Shown one piece after another: positions 1 through 8,189 of a stretch of 64,000 bases of DNA. How positions within the stretch are numbered: the first letter of the stretch is position 1; each line of letters begins with the position of its first letter. Source of the DNA: an uncultured Helicobacter sp. (GTDB taxonomy: Bacteria > Campylobacterota > Campylobacteria > Campylobacterales > Helicobacteraceae); contig NZ_CALBGN010000015.1 of NCBI RefSeq assembly GCF_937893305.1, positions 234,496 through 298,495 on the forward strand, read 5' to 3'. A program made the position numbers and the translations under genes. The notes beneath the pieces are model-generated. The model had not been told where the DNA came from. It saw nothing but the letters and a program-made list of their open reading frames with translations, and did no database searches.

Positions 1-132
1 AAATCTTTTTACGATCTTTCTATATTTTAAATGCATAACACGTCTTTCAACAAGAATTGTTACACTCTTATCGCCTGTTTTAGTTACGACTTTTCCAGCA
101 ATAACTCTTTTGTGCGGTTGTGCGCTACTCAT
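1..132 (-). CDS. rpsQ: 30S ribosomal protein S17 (partial, 5' part only)
   Basis: The first 44 codons of S17, a small-subunit protein that binds 16S rRNA early in assembly, are read on the minus strand; the rest runs off the left edge. The visible peptide begins MSSAQPHKRVIAGKVVTKTG and continues with the basic beta-barrel pattern of S17. The ATG directly abuts the stop codon of rpmC, as expected in the S10 operon order. Recognition is by sequence and position in the cluster. Confidence 0.93.
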   Translation of the reverse strand, partial: MSSAQPHKRVIAGKVVTKTGDKSVTILVERRVMHLKYRKIVKRF

Positions 133-324
133 TTACGCCCTCCTTTTTTCATTAAGAGCTGTCTTGATTCTAGCAATATCTTTTTTTGCAACTCTGATTT
201 CACTAGAATTTGTAAGCTGCATTGTTCTTAGTTTCAAGTTCAACTCAAATAAAAGTGTTTCTTTTTCTTTTAATAAAGTATTTAACTCTTCGATTGTTTT
301 GGTGTTAATCTCAGTATATTTCAT
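133..324 (-). CDS. rpmC: 50S ribosomal protein L29
   Basis: L29 is a two-helix large-subunit protein near the polypeptide exit tunnel. The product is 63 residues, starting MKYTEINTKTIEELNTLLKE, the usual size, with the typical KTIEEL and LRTMQLTN stretches. I chose the ATG at 324 over an in-frame GTG at 330: the GAGAGG ribosome-binding site sits about six bases before the ATG but touches the GTG. The gene overlaps the end of rplP by 14 bases, so translation is probably coupled. Confidence 0.93.
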   Translation of the reverse strand: MKYTEINTKTIEELNTLLKEKETLLFELNLKLRTMQLTNSSEIRVAKKDIARIKTALNEKRRA

Positions 325-736
325 TTTCACCCTCTCTTGTTACAATTTTTGTTTTAAAAGGGAGTTTGCTTTGTGCAAGAGCTAACGCACTTCTTGCAAG
401 TGTTTCATCAACACTTCCCATTTCATAAATGATTCTACCAGGCTTAATATTCATCACCCATTTATCAACAGCACCTTTACCTTTACCCATTCTTGTCTCA
501 AGCGGTTTTGCAGTAAGAGGCTTATCTGGGAAAACACGAATCCACACCATTCCCGTTCTTTTTGTAGCACGCGTCATAGCAATACGCGCAGCTTCAATTT
601 GGCGAGAATCAATCCTTCCGTGTTCAATCGCTTTAATTCCAAATTCACCAAATGCTAACGAAGTTCCACGAAATGCTTTACCGCGATTTCTACCCTTCAT
701 TTGCTTTCTATATTTTGTTCTTTTTGGCATTAACAT
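311..736 (-). CDS. rplP: 50S ribosomal protein L16
   Basis: L16 sits near the A site and peptidyl transferase centre of the large subunit. The 141-residue product has the family N terminus (MLMPKRTKYRKQMKGRNRGK) and the conserved VWIRVFPDKPLTAKP stretch. Its length matches epsilonproteobacterial L16. Two ATG codons lie six bases apart (736 and 730); MLMP is the usual start in the genus as I recall it. It lies between rpsC and rpmC in the standard S10 order. Confidence 0.96.
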   Translation of the reverse strand: MLMPKRTKYRKQMKGRNRGKAFRGTSLAFGEFGIKAIEHGRIDSRQIEAARIAMTRATKRTGMVWIRVFPDKPLTAKPLETRMGKGKGAVDKWVMNIKPGRIIYEMGSVDETLARSALALAQSKLPFKTKIVTREGENEIY

Positions 737-739
737 AAT

Positions 740-1447
740 TTATTGCCCCCTTCTTTTTCTAGCTGGACGGCTTGATTTCTCTTCGCCCTCTTCACTTTGC
801 TTTTCAGCCTGGATTCCTTTTTGCAAAACTTCACCTTTAAAAATCCAAACTTTTACGCCAATATTTCCATAAGTCGTTAAAGCTTCTGCAAACCCATAAT
901 CAATTTTAGCTCTTAGCGTATGTAAAGGGATTCTACCTTCCATATACCATTCTGTTCTTGCCATTTCAGCACCTGCTAAACGACCAGAAACACGAACTTT
1001 AATACCCTTTGCACCTGATTTAATTGCGCCTTGCATAACCTTTTTCATTGCGCGCCTAAATGCAATACGGCGTTCAAGCTGCGTTGCAACACTTTCTGCT
1101 GCAAGTTGTGCATTGCTTTGGGGCTTTTTAACTTCTTTAATGTTAATGAAAATATCTTTATTAACAATCTTCTTCAAAGCTTCTTTTAGCTTTTCAACAT
1201 CTGCACCTTTTTTACCAATAATAATTCCCGGACGCGCAGCAACAACGGTAACACGCACCTTTTTAGCAGTGCGTTCAATTAAAATATCGCTAACACTTGC
1301 ATAATAAAGTTCTTTTTTTAAGAACTTTCTAATCTTATAATCTTCAGCAATATTTTGCGGAGCACTGTTAAACGCAGGAAACCATCTTGATTCCCAATTT
1401 CTATTGATTCCAAGTCTTAGACCAATCGGATTAACTTTTTGACCCAT
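740..1447 (-). CDS. rpsC: 30S ribosomal protein S3
   Basis: S3 lines the mRNA entry channel of the small subunit. The 235-residue protein starts MGQKVNPIGLRLGINRNWES and contains a KH-domain loop (RPGIIIGKKGADVEKL, around residues 70-90) and a C-terminal S3 domain. The last 25 or so residues are a charged, low-complexity tail. The ATG overlaps the rplV stop by one base (TAATG), a typical coupling arrangement. Confidence 0.96.
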   Translation of the reverse strand: MGQKVNPIGLRLGINRNWESRWFPAFNSAPQNIAEDYKIRKFLKKELYYASVSDILIERTAKKVRVTVVAARPGIIIGKKGADVEKLKEALKKIVNKDIFINIKEVKKPQSNAQLAAESVATQLERRIAFRRAMKKVMQGAIKSGAKGIKVRVSGRLAGAEMARTEWYMEGRIPLHTLRAKIDYGFAEALTTYGNIGVKVWIFKGEVLQKGIQAEKQSEEGEEKSSRPARKRRGQ

Positions 1448-1776
1448 TACTTATCCTTACTTTGTTGTGATACTTCCACAAGAATATGTGAAGTTGGTTT
1501 TCTAACTGGAGTTGCTCTACCTCTTGCTCTTGGCGTAAAGCGTCTAAGCACAGGTCCAGCATCTACCCTACAAGAAGAAACAATAACATTTTCAGCCTCA
1601 TAACCACCATTAGCAACAGCAGAAGCAATAACTTTTGAAATAATTCTTGCTGCTTTATTTGGCATAAACTCTAAAGAAGCAATCGCAAGTTCTGCATTCA
1701 TTCCTTGCACTTCTCTAGCAATCAATCTAGCTTTAGTTGGAGATAAACGAATATATCTTAATAATGCTTTACTCAT
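1447..1776 (-). CDS. rplV: 50S ribosomal protein L22
   Basis: L22 reaches into the exit tunnel with a beta-hairpin. The 109-residue product has the LSPTKARLIAREVQG motif near the N terminus and the conserved RFTPRARGRATPVRKPTSH hairpin region near the C terminus, where macrolide-resistance changes map in other bacteria; nothing unusual is seen there. It lies between rpsS and rpsC. Confidence 0.96.
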   Translation of the reverse strand: MSKALLRYIRLSPTKARLIAREVQGMNAELAIASLEFMPNKAARIISKVIASAVANGGYEAENVIVSSCRVDAGPVLRRFTPRARGRATPVRKPTSHILVEVSQQSKDK

Positions 1777-1786
1777 TAATCACCCC

Positions 1787-2068
1787 TTACTTACCAATTT
1801 TCTTTTGGACACTACCTTTGTGTCCTTTGAAAGTTCTTGTAGGTGCAAATTCGCCCAACTTATAACCAACATGATTTTCTGTTACATAAACAGGCACGAA
1901 AGCTCTACCATTATGCACATTAAAAGTTAAACCAATCATATCAGGAATAACTGTGCTTCTACGCGACCATGTTTTAATAGGTTTGTTGTCTTTTGTCTCT
2001 TTTGCCTTGATGACTTTTTTCATCAAATGTTCATCGACAAAAGGACCTTTTTTTATTGATCTAGCCAT
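1787..2068 (-). CDS. rpsS: 30S ribosomal protein S19
   Basis: S19 works with S13 in the head of the small subunit. The 93-residue product starts MARSIKKGPFVDEHLMKKV and has the WSRRSTVIPDMIG and GHKLGEF-like (GYKLGEFAPTRTFKGH) signatures at the expected positions. Normal length; it sits ten bases downstream of rplB. Confidence 0.96.
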   Translation of the reverse strand: MARSIKKGPFVDEHLMKKVIKAKETKDNKPIKTWSRRSTVIPDMIGLTFNVHNGRAFVPVYVTENHVGYKLGEFAPTRTFKGHKGSVQKKIGK

Positions 2069-2077
2069 TACTATTCC

Positions 2078-2905
2078 TTATTTTTTTCTTCTTGAAATAA
2101 TCAGCTTATCGCTTGCTTTCTTTCTGCGTGTTTTATAGCCTTTAGCTGGCATACCCCACGGAGAAACAGGATGCCCACTTGAACCAGTTTTACCTTCACC
2201 ACCACCATGTGGGTGATCTACTGGGTTCATCGCAGAACCTCTCGTCTGCGGACGCACACCTAAATGACGATTACGCCCTGCTTTACCAATCGAGATGTTC
2301 GCAAAATCTTCATTGCCAACTGTTCCAATAGTTGCCATACATTCACCTAAAATGTAACGCATTTCACCACTTGGCATTCTAAGAATTGAATATTTGCCCT
2401 CTCTACCCATAAGTTGTGCGCTAGCACCTGCACTTCTAGCAAGCTGTCCACCACGACCCGGATACATTTCAATATTATGAATCACAGTTCCAATAGGAAT
2501 ATTCTTAAGCTTCATCGCATAACCTAAACGAATATCCAAGCCACCTTCAGCTGCAATCACTTTATCGCCAACACCCAATCCACTAGGCTGGATAATATAG
2601 CGTTTATCGCCATCTGTATAAGTAATTAATGCAATCCTACAATTTCTATATGGATCATACTCAACTGCACTCACTTTTCCTTCTACATTAAACTTATTGC
2701 GTTTAAAGTCAATAATTCTATAAAGCTTTTTTGCTCCACCCTCTTTATGACGACTTGTGATTCTACCATTATTATTGCGCCCCGCATGAACTGGAAGCTT
2801 TACCAAAAGTTTTCTTACACTTGCTTTAGCAGTAATATTCTCTGAGCTAAGATTGCTCATAAATCTTCTACTAGGAGTGTATGGTTTATAAGTTTTAATT
2901 GCCAT
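2078..2905 (-). CDS. rplB: 50S ribosomal protein L2
   Basis: L2 is a primary 23S rRNA binder needed for subunit joining and peptidyl transferase structure. The 275-residue product shows the GRNNNGRITSRHKEGG segment near the N terminus and the family hallmark GVRPQTRGSAMNPVDHPHGG near residue 220. Full length, no anomalies. It is flanked by rplW upstream and rpsS downstream. Confidence 0.97.
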   Translation of the reverse strand: MAIKTYKPYTPSRRFMSNLSSENITAKASVRKLLVKLPVHAGRNNNGRITSRHKEGGAKKLYRIIDFKRNKFNVEGKVSAVEYDPYRNCRIALITYTDGDKRYIIQPSGLGVGDKVIAAEGGLDIRLGYAMKLKNIPIGTVIHNIEMYPGRGGQLARSAGASAQLMGREGKYSILRMPSGEMRYILGECMATIGTVGNEDFANISIGKAGRNRHLGVRPQTRGSAMNPVDHPHGGGEGKTGSSGHPVSPWGMPAKGYKTRRKKASDKLIISRRKK

Positions 2906-2915
2906 TTCTTACTCC

Positions 2916-3197
2916 TTATACCGCTAGTGATTCAATTTTCGCGCCTTCTGGAAGCTTAACATAAAACTTCTTGAAGTCGTTTCTTTTACCAATAACACCG
3001 CGGAATCTTTTAACCTTTCCTTCTTGTCTTAAAGAATTAATGGACAATGGCGTTACACCAAAATACTCTTTAAACACTTCTTTAAGTTGTGTTTTACTTA
3101 ATTTTGGAGAAGTCTGCACTACAAGAACACTTTGCTCTTGAAGTTTTAAAGACTTCTCTGTATACATAATAGATTTAATATCTGTAATACTTGCCAT
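2916..3197 (-). CDS. rplW: 50S ribosomal protein L23
   Basis: L23 docks trigger factor and SRP at the tunnel exit. The 93-residue product has the TEKSLKLQEQ N-terminal motif and a variable loop before the conserved GKVKRFRGVIGKRNDFKKFY stretch. Size and position between rplD and rplB match the S10 operon. Confidence 0.95.
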   Translation of the reverse strand: MASITDIKSIMYTEKSLKLQEQSVLVVQTSPKLSKTQLKEVFKEYFGVTPLSINSLRQEGKVKRFRGVIGKRNDFKKFYVKLPEGAKIESLAV

Positions 3198-3199
3198 TA

Positions 3200-3814
3200 T
3201 TAACCCTCTTTAGTGATAGATTCAAAAAGCGATTTTTCAATCACCACAGATCTAAAAGTTGCCGCTAAGTAAGCATTTAACTCAACACCATCAATCAAAT
3301 AGCAATCTCTAATGTTTCTAAATGCTAAAAATGTTTTTTCATCAAAGAGCTCAGAAACAAACAAAGTATTTCTTTGATTCAATGCCTTAAACATTGCATA
3401 AGCATCTTTTGTTTTACCGCTTTCCACTTGGATTTTATCCACAATAAACAAACTGCCACTATTTGCTTTTTCCAGTAAAGCATACTGTAATGCAAGTTTT
3501 TTTTGCTTTTTATTAACTTTTAGATTGTAATTTCTATTATTGCTAGGACCATGCGCAACACCACCACCTACAAACACAGGAGAAGTAATGCTACCCGCTC
3601 TTGCTCTACCGCCACCTTTTTGACTCCAAGGCTTTTTGCCACCACCGCTAACTCTTCCGCGTGTTTTTGCTGCTGCATTATTTGCACGCATTGAAGCCAA
3701 AAACGACTTGATATAAAGATAAAGATTGTGTGAATTGATATCTTTATAGCTTTCTGGTAATTGTGCCTCACCAGATTTCTTTAAATTTTTATCTAAAATA
3801 ATTGCTGCACTCAT
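3200..3814 (-). CDS. rplD: 50S ribosomal protein L4
   Basis: L4 binds 23S rRNA and extends a loop into the exit tunnel; in Escherichia coli it also represses the S10 operon through the leader RNA. The 204-residue product has the tunnel-loop signature KPWSQKGGGRARAGS around residues 60-75. Whether L4 autoregulation occurs here is unknown, though a small hairpin lies in the rpsJ leader. The rplW start follows two bases after its stop. Confidence 0.96.
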   Translation of the reverse strand: MSAAIILDKNLKKSGEAQLPESYKDINSHNLYLYIKSFLASMRANNAAAKTRGRVSGGGKKPWSQKGGGRARAGSITSPVFVGGGVAHGPSNNRNYNLKVNKKQKKLALQYALLEKANSGSLFIVDKIQVESGKTKDAYAMFKALNQRNTLFVSELFDEKTFLAFRNIRDCYLIDGVELNAYLAATFRSVVIEKSLFESITKEG

Positions 3815-3825
3815 TTCACAACCTT

Positions 3826-4404
3826 TTAACCTACGATTTTCAACTTACCAAATGCGCCATTAAAGCCCGGAACAGAACCTTTCAAAACCAAAACACCGTG
3901 TTCTTTATCAAAAGAAACAATCTCATTTTGAACAGTAACTTTCTCATTACCATAATGTCCTGCCATTTTTTTACCCGGCTGAACGCGACCTGGCCACTCA
4001 CGATTTCCGATAGAACCCGGTGCCCTATGAAATCTACTTCCGTGCGCTCCTGGACCACCTTGGAAGTTCCAGCGTTTCATAACACCGCTGAATCCACGTC
4101 CTTTTGTATTAAAAGAAACTTTTGCTCTTTTTGCGCTCTCTAGTGAAGACAAATCTAAATCCCCAACTTCCGTATTACTAACTTCAAGCGTTGCAAATTT
4201 ATTATATTCTTTATCAAGATTATATTTTTTTTGCTGTCCTACGATAGATTTATTTGTGTTTTTACCTTGATGGTATGCAACCAAAGCTTTACCACCTTCT
4301 AACACCTCACAAACCTTTGCAGTTTTTACCTTTAGTAAAGTTACAGGAATACTTGGCTTGCCAACAGTTCGGCTCATTCCGATTTTTTCTACTAAAAATT
4401 CCAT
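3826..4404 (-). CDS. rplC: 50S ribosomal protein L3
   Basis: L3 nucleates large-subunit assembly and approaches the peptidyl transferase centre. The 192-residue product starts MEFLVEKIGMSRTVGKPSIP and has the conserved FQGGPGAHGSRFHRAPGSIG and GRVQPGKKMAGHYG blocks; the latter holds the glutamine that is methylated in some bacteria. Normal length, between rpsJ and rplD. Confidence 0.96.
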   Translation of the reverse strand: MEFLVEKIGMSRTVGKPSIPVTLLKVKTAKVCEVLEGGKALVAYHQGKNTNKSIVGQQKKYNLDKEYNKFATLEVSNTEVGDLDLSSLESAKRAKVSFNTKGRGFSGVMKRWNFQGGPGAHGSRFHRAPGSIGNREWPGRVQPGKKMAGHYGNEKVTVQNEIVSFDKEHGVLVLKGSVPGFNGAFGKLKIVG

Positions 4405-4413
4405 TTACACCCC

Positions 4414-4725
4414 TTATTTACCCATTGAGCGGACTTCTACATCCACTTCAGGTGCCATATCTAATTTTGTCAAGCTATCCACTGTTTCAGGAGTCGCTGA
4501 GACAATATCAATGATTCTTGTATGCACTCTAATTTCAAACTGCTCTCTTGAATCTTTATTGATATGGGGAGATTTTAAGACTGTGTATCGTCTTTTTTTT
4601 GTTGGAAGTGGAATAGGACCACGAATCTCTGCACCGGTTCTTTTCACAGCTTCCACAATTGAAACGACTGAACGATCAAGAACACGATGATCATACGCTT
4701 TTAACTTAAGTCTAATTTTTTCCAT
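4414..4725 (-). CDS. rpsJ: 30S ribosomal protein S10 (first gene of the operon)
   Basis: S10 is a head protein of the small subunit and, as NusE, a partner of NusB in antitermination; nusB is also in this window near 44 kb. The 103-residue product starts MEKIRLKLKAYDHRVLDRSV and has the RGPIPLPTKKRRYTVLKSPH signature. It is the first gene of the minus-strand cluster that runs through to rpsQ, with a promoter-like TATAAT about 60 bases upstream. Confidence 0.96.
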   Translation of the reverse strand: MEKIRLKLKAYDHRVLDRSVVSIVEAVKRTGAEIRGPIPLPTKKRRYTVLKSPHINKDSREQFEIRVHTRIIDIVSATPETVDSLTKLDMAPEVDVEVRSMGK

Positions 4726-4751
4726 TTATTTTTCCTTCAAAGAACTCACTA

Positions 4752-4789
4752 ACATTGCTGTCAATGTAAATTTGGAAGTTGGGATTATA
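4752..4789 (-). promoter_or_regulatory. S10 operon promoter and leader hairpin
   Basis: On the minus strand a perfect TATAAT (complement of 4784-4789) lies about 60 bases before the rpsJ ATG. The short leader that would follow contains a perfect 6-bp inverted repeat, ACATTG-4 bases-CAATGT (4752-4757 and 4762-4767). The promoter is well supported by sequence; a regulatory role for the hairpin is inference. Confidence 0.6.
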
Positions 4790-4910
4790 CAGTTAATTGT
4801 TTGTTTTCGCAATACTTTTGTGCAATTTTTAATATGTTTTTTGCAATTTATTTCCTTAATAAAAGGAAATAATGCATTTTATTCTATTTTCAAGGAAATT
4901 AAAATCGTTT

Positions 4911-5489
4911 TTAGTCTCCTAAAAATTCTTGAAAAGATTGTTTTATCATTTTAGATTCCATATTTTCTAAATCTGGATTTTTAAAAAACCCTAAAGCCTT
5001 TTGGAATTTTTCTTTTGGCATAAACCCGGGATAAATAAACAATTCTTTACCGCTTGCACTTAAAAACACAAGTGTAGGTGTTGGGATAATCCTATATCTC
5101 TTAACCAAATCTGAAGTCTGCACACTTTTGTCTAAAAATTCCACAAAATGCATCTTAAAATAACTAACATTAATGTAATAAGGCTCGTAATTTGTTGTCA
5201 AAAAACCTTTAATATCTGCATTCTCTTTAACAATCTCCTTCAAACGATCACAATACACACAGCCATTTGCTCCAAAAACTATAAAATAAGGCTTTCCATC
5301 GCTTTTAATTGTGCCTGTTTCTTTAAACACATCAGCAACTTCTACATAAGAATTAATATCTACACTTTCCATTTCTGCTTGTTGTTCTTTAGTATGATTT
5401 GTGCCACTTGTTACCACATTTCCATTTACTTCATCTTGACAACCATACAAAACAAAGAACATTACAACTATCAAAAACACTCTTAACAT
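4911..5489 (-). CDS. thioredoxin-fold lipoprotein (SoxW/thiol-disulfide type)
   Basis: A 192-residue predicted periplasmic lipoprotein. A short hydrophobic leader ends in the lipobox LYGC at residues 14-17. The thioredoxin-like active site is ANGCVYCDRL near residues 75-85, and a cis-proline-type IIPTPTLVFLS stretch follows near residue 140, so a thiol-disulfide exchange role outside the cytoplasm is likely; the partner is unknown. It lies 43 bases after the phase-variable gene at 5533-7206. In the alternative poly-G frame of that gene its start codon would overlap the upstream stop, suggesting translational coupling. Confidence 0.75.
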   Translation of the reverse strand: MLRVFLIVVMFFVLYGCQDEVNGNVVTSGTNHTKEQQAEMESVDINSYVEVADVFKETGTIKSDGKPYFIVFGANGCVYCDRLKEIVKENADIKGFLTTNYEPYYINVSYFKMHFVEFLDKSVQTSDLVKRYRIIPTPTLVFLSASGKELFIYPGFMPKEKFQKALGFFKNPDLENMESKMIKQSFQEFLGD

Positions 5490-5532
5490 TTCTTACCTTT
5501 TCTTCTTTTTATCTTGAATTCTCTTTTTAGCC

Positions 5533-7206
5533 TTAAGATATCAAATAATAACTTGATATAGCCCCCCCCCCGCCAATAAAGGAAGTATTATTTGCTTTTA
5601 TTAATGCTTCTCCAAGTTTATAAGTGAAACATTCCTTTTCTTTTAAAGCTTCTTTATAATCAGGATAAGATTCCAATTGAGGAAGTTTGACTTTTGGATT
5701 CTTTTTGATTTTTTCTCGGTATTGCTTTTGTTCTTTATTATGTTGTTCTGTAATATATGAAAGAACATAAGGCATTCTAATGTATCCAAGAAAAGATTTA
5801 GAATTTTCTATCATTGCTCGACCTAATTTATAGGATAAATGGCTATGAATTCTAGATTTTGCTGTATTACTACCAATCACTAAGGTCCCTGCATTTAGAT
5901 TATTGAGCTGTCTTTTTTCATTTATCAAAGTAGCAATATTTCCTTTGAGCTGATTAATTTGATCTTGCAAAGGTTTTAATTTTCTTGGATCCATTATCGA
6001 ACAATATTCTTCAACAATTTCCTTATATGTTTCTATAGGAGGAATAATAAAATTATGATAATATTCCTGTGGAATCACAATAACCTCATCTCTCAAAGCC
6101 TCGAAATCTACAGATTCTTCATAGTAATTTCCATCTGGAGAAGCCAAGAAAAAAGCAATTAAATTACAAAATGGAAGTTTATTAGCATCTTCCCTCCAAG
6201 AATGCACAATATAATGAAATTCCCTGCCTTTATTTTCATAATGATCAATATTTACGAATGTCTCATCACATATCGAAAAAATCTTCTGCATTTCCAAAAA
6301 ACAATTAAATGTATGTAATTCCTTTATCAATACCTGTCTTTGATTAAAAATTTTCAGACTTGAATAATTTAAAATCGACTCGCTTCTTTTGGGAATATCA
6401 TTATTTGAAACACGATTCCAAGTGTGAACTCCTATCAAAACAAGACCTTTAAATCCCCTTTTAAACCTCAATAATGTTTCTCCTTCTTTCAAGCAATAAA
6501 CAACTTCACTATACAAACTGTTTTGCTCTTGCTTTTCTTTCAATGTTCCACTAATTATCTCCATATCTTTAGGGGTACTTATAGTAAATTTAGGATTGCT
6601 ATATTCAACAGATAAATTTGATAGCTTAAAAGATTCTAAATTAGAAATGATACTTTTACCAAATTCACACATAATTCTGGGCATCATATGCAACCGATCT
6701 ACATTCTTAAAAAAATCACTTAATTTATGATTATCCACATATTCCTGCATATCAATACAATTAAATCCAAATTTTAATGCTGTTTTTTTGTGAATTGCGT
6801 TAATAATTTTACTATTTCCATAATGGTGAGTTGGGAGTATAATTACCAATATTTTCTTTTTCAAGCTATACAATTCTCCATAATACCAATTTAAATTTCT
6901 ATAAATAAGACTCAAGCTAAGTTTTTCTCTGCTTCCAAAAGATCTAGCATTTGAATTTGTATCATTAATATTTGATTCTGTAATAATTAATTCTGCATTT
7001 TTAAAAATCTCTTGATTTCTCTCTCTTTTTAATTCGTAAAAATTTTGGATATGCGTTGTAGTTCCCAATGCAAAATTATAAAACTCTAATTTCTCATCTT
7101 CCATTCTATGCTTATTTAATTTTTCAATTCCTTCTCTAATTCCTTTTTGCAATCCAGTAGTTATTACAGAATTACTACCACCCAATAAAATAATATTATT
7201 TCCCAT
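5533..7206 (-). CDS. SGNH-hydrolase-like protein with a glycosyltransferase-type C-terminal repeat, phase-variable
   Basis: The 557-residue protein begins with an SGNH/GDSL-like pattern: LLGGSNSV near the N terminus (block I), TESNIND near residue 78 and a late DRLHMM (Asp/His block) near residue 170. The C-terminal 110 residues carry two YKLGxAxI repeats (SYKLGRAMIENSKSF and TYKLGEALIKANN), a pattern I associate with surface-glycan transferases of Helicobacter and Campylobacter. A G10 tract sits ten codons from the end. In this frame the tail is GGGGAISSYYLIS; one more G (or two fewer) would give GGYIKLLFDILRLKREFK, which fits that C-terminal family much better. A surface polysaccharide or lipooligosaccharide role is inferred. 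It overlaps the end of hemH by 11 bases. Confidence 0.65.
   Translation of the reverse strand: MGNNIILLGGSNSVITTGLQKGIREGIEKLNKHRMEDEKLEFYNFALGTTTHIQNFYELKRERNQEIFKNAELIITESNINDTNSNARSFGSREKLSLSLIYRNLNWYYGELYSLKKKILVIILPTHHYGNSKIINAIHKKTALKFGFNCIDMQEYVDNHKLSDFFKNVDRLHMMPRIMCEFGKSIISNLESFKLSNLSVEYSNPKFTISTPKDMEIISGTLKEKQEQNSLYSEVVYCLKEGETLLRFKRGFKGLVLIGVHTWNRVSNNDIPKRSESILNYSSLKIFNQRQVLIKELHTFNCFLEMQKIFSICDETFVNIDHYENKGREFHYIVHSWREDANKLPFCNLIAFFLASPDGNYYEESVDFEALRDEVIVIPQEYYHNFIIPPIETYKEIVEEYCSIMDPRKLKPLQDQINQLKGNIATLINEKRQLNNLNAGTLVIGSNTAKSRIHSHLSYKLGRAMIENSKSFLGYIRMPYVLSYITEQHNKEQKQYREKIKKNPKVKLPQLESYPDYKEALKEKECFTYKLGEALIKANNTSFIGGGGAISSYYLIS
5562..5571 (-). repeat. G10 homopolymer (contingency tract)
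   Basis: Ten consecutive C on the plus strand read as ten G in the coding strand of the gene at 5533-7206. In low-GC Helicobacter DNA such tracts slip during replication. Counting frames: G10 stops after 9 further codons, G9 stops after 6, and G11 (or G8) reads about 25 codons further and stops across the start of the downstream lipoprotein gene. Confidence 0.9.
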
Positions 7207-8185
7207 TTTCCATTCTCCTAACTATTTTTAAAATACATTTTGCAAAATCTTCATTTGCATTTAGACATTTTGCTACACGATAGTCCTTGATTCCAACTTT
7301 ATGTGCAACTTCCATATATTGTAAAGAAAGTTCAAAATCTGTTTCAGAATTATCCAGCGTAAAAGAAATAGGATAAATCAACAGCTTTTTACCCTTATAT
7401 TTTAATAACACATCTTGTAAGTTTGGCTCTAGCCATTTAATCGGACCAATTTTAGATTGATATGCAACCTTTATGCTTGCAAATTCTAATCCAAATTCCA
7501 TAAAAATGGATTCCAAGATTTCCACATTTTCTAAAATCTCTTTTTGATAAGGATCTCCATTTTCTATGTTTTTTTTAGGTAAAGAATGTGCAGAAAATAT
7601 CAAATGAAAATCCCTAGAATCCTCTCCGTTTAATCTCTCTTTAATGCGTTCTAAAACTGCTAAATTATACTCCCTATCTCTATAATAACGCTCTACCTGC
7701 ATAATCTTTGGCGTAAAACCACACGCCTTAAATGCCCTTAAAATATCCTCCATTGAAGATGCTGTTGTTGTGTAGCTAAAATGCGGATACATACTAAAAA
7801 GCACCACTTCTTTAATCCCACGCGCCTTTAAATCATGCACCACCGCATCAGCAAAAGGCGGAGTATAGCGCATAGCATAAGTGAAATAATATTCAGATTT
7901 TAGCGTATTTAGGGTTTCACACAACGCAAGAGTATGTCCAACTAATGGTGATTTGCCACCAATTTTTTGATAATTACTCTGTGCTTCTTCTAAGCGTTTA
8001 TTGACAATAAATCCACCTACCATCGCACGCAAAAAAGAGTTTTTAATCGGTAGAATATAAGGATCATTAAACATATTTTTCAAAAAAGTCTTCACTTCAA
8101 AAAGAGAATTTGGACCACCCATATTTAAAAGCACAACAGCTTTGAAGTTTGATATTTTAGATTCCAACTTTTGCTCTAATTTCAC
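7196..8185 (-). CDS. hemH: ferrochelatase
   Basis: HemH inserts ferrous iron into protoporphyrin IX, the last step of haem synthesis. The sequence has VVLLNMGGPNSLFEVKTFL at the N terminus, YAMRYTPPF, the FSAHSLP metal/porphyrin motif near residue 190 and a late SFTLDNSETDFEL block with the catalytic glutamate region. I start at the GTG at 8185, which has an AAGGA site eight bases upstream and leaves no overlap with csd4; an in-frame GTG at 8203 lacks a ribosome-binding site. It lies in the minus-strand run gap, csd4, hemH. Confidence 0.9.
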   Translation of the reverse strand: MKLEQKLESKISNFKAVVLLNMGGPNSLFEVKTFLKNMFNDPYILPIKNSFLRAMVGGFIVNKRLEEAQSNYQKIGGKSPLVGHTLALCETLNTLKSEYYFTYAMRYTPPFADAVVHDLKARGIKEVVLFSMYPHFSYTTTASSMEDILRAFKACGFTPKIMQVERYYRDREYNLAVLERIKERLNGEDSRDFHLIFSAHSLPKKNIENGDPYQKEILENVEILESIFMEFGLEFASIKVAYQSKIGPIKWLEPNLQDVLLKYKGKKLLIYPISFTLDNSETDFELSLQYMEVAHKVGIKDYRVAKCLNANEDFAKCILKIVRRMENGK

Positions 8186-8189
8186 TCTC

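Noticed and set aside
429..872. A 147-codon plus-strand frame over rplP and rpsC.
   Set aside because: It is a shadow of two well-conserved ribosomal protein genes.
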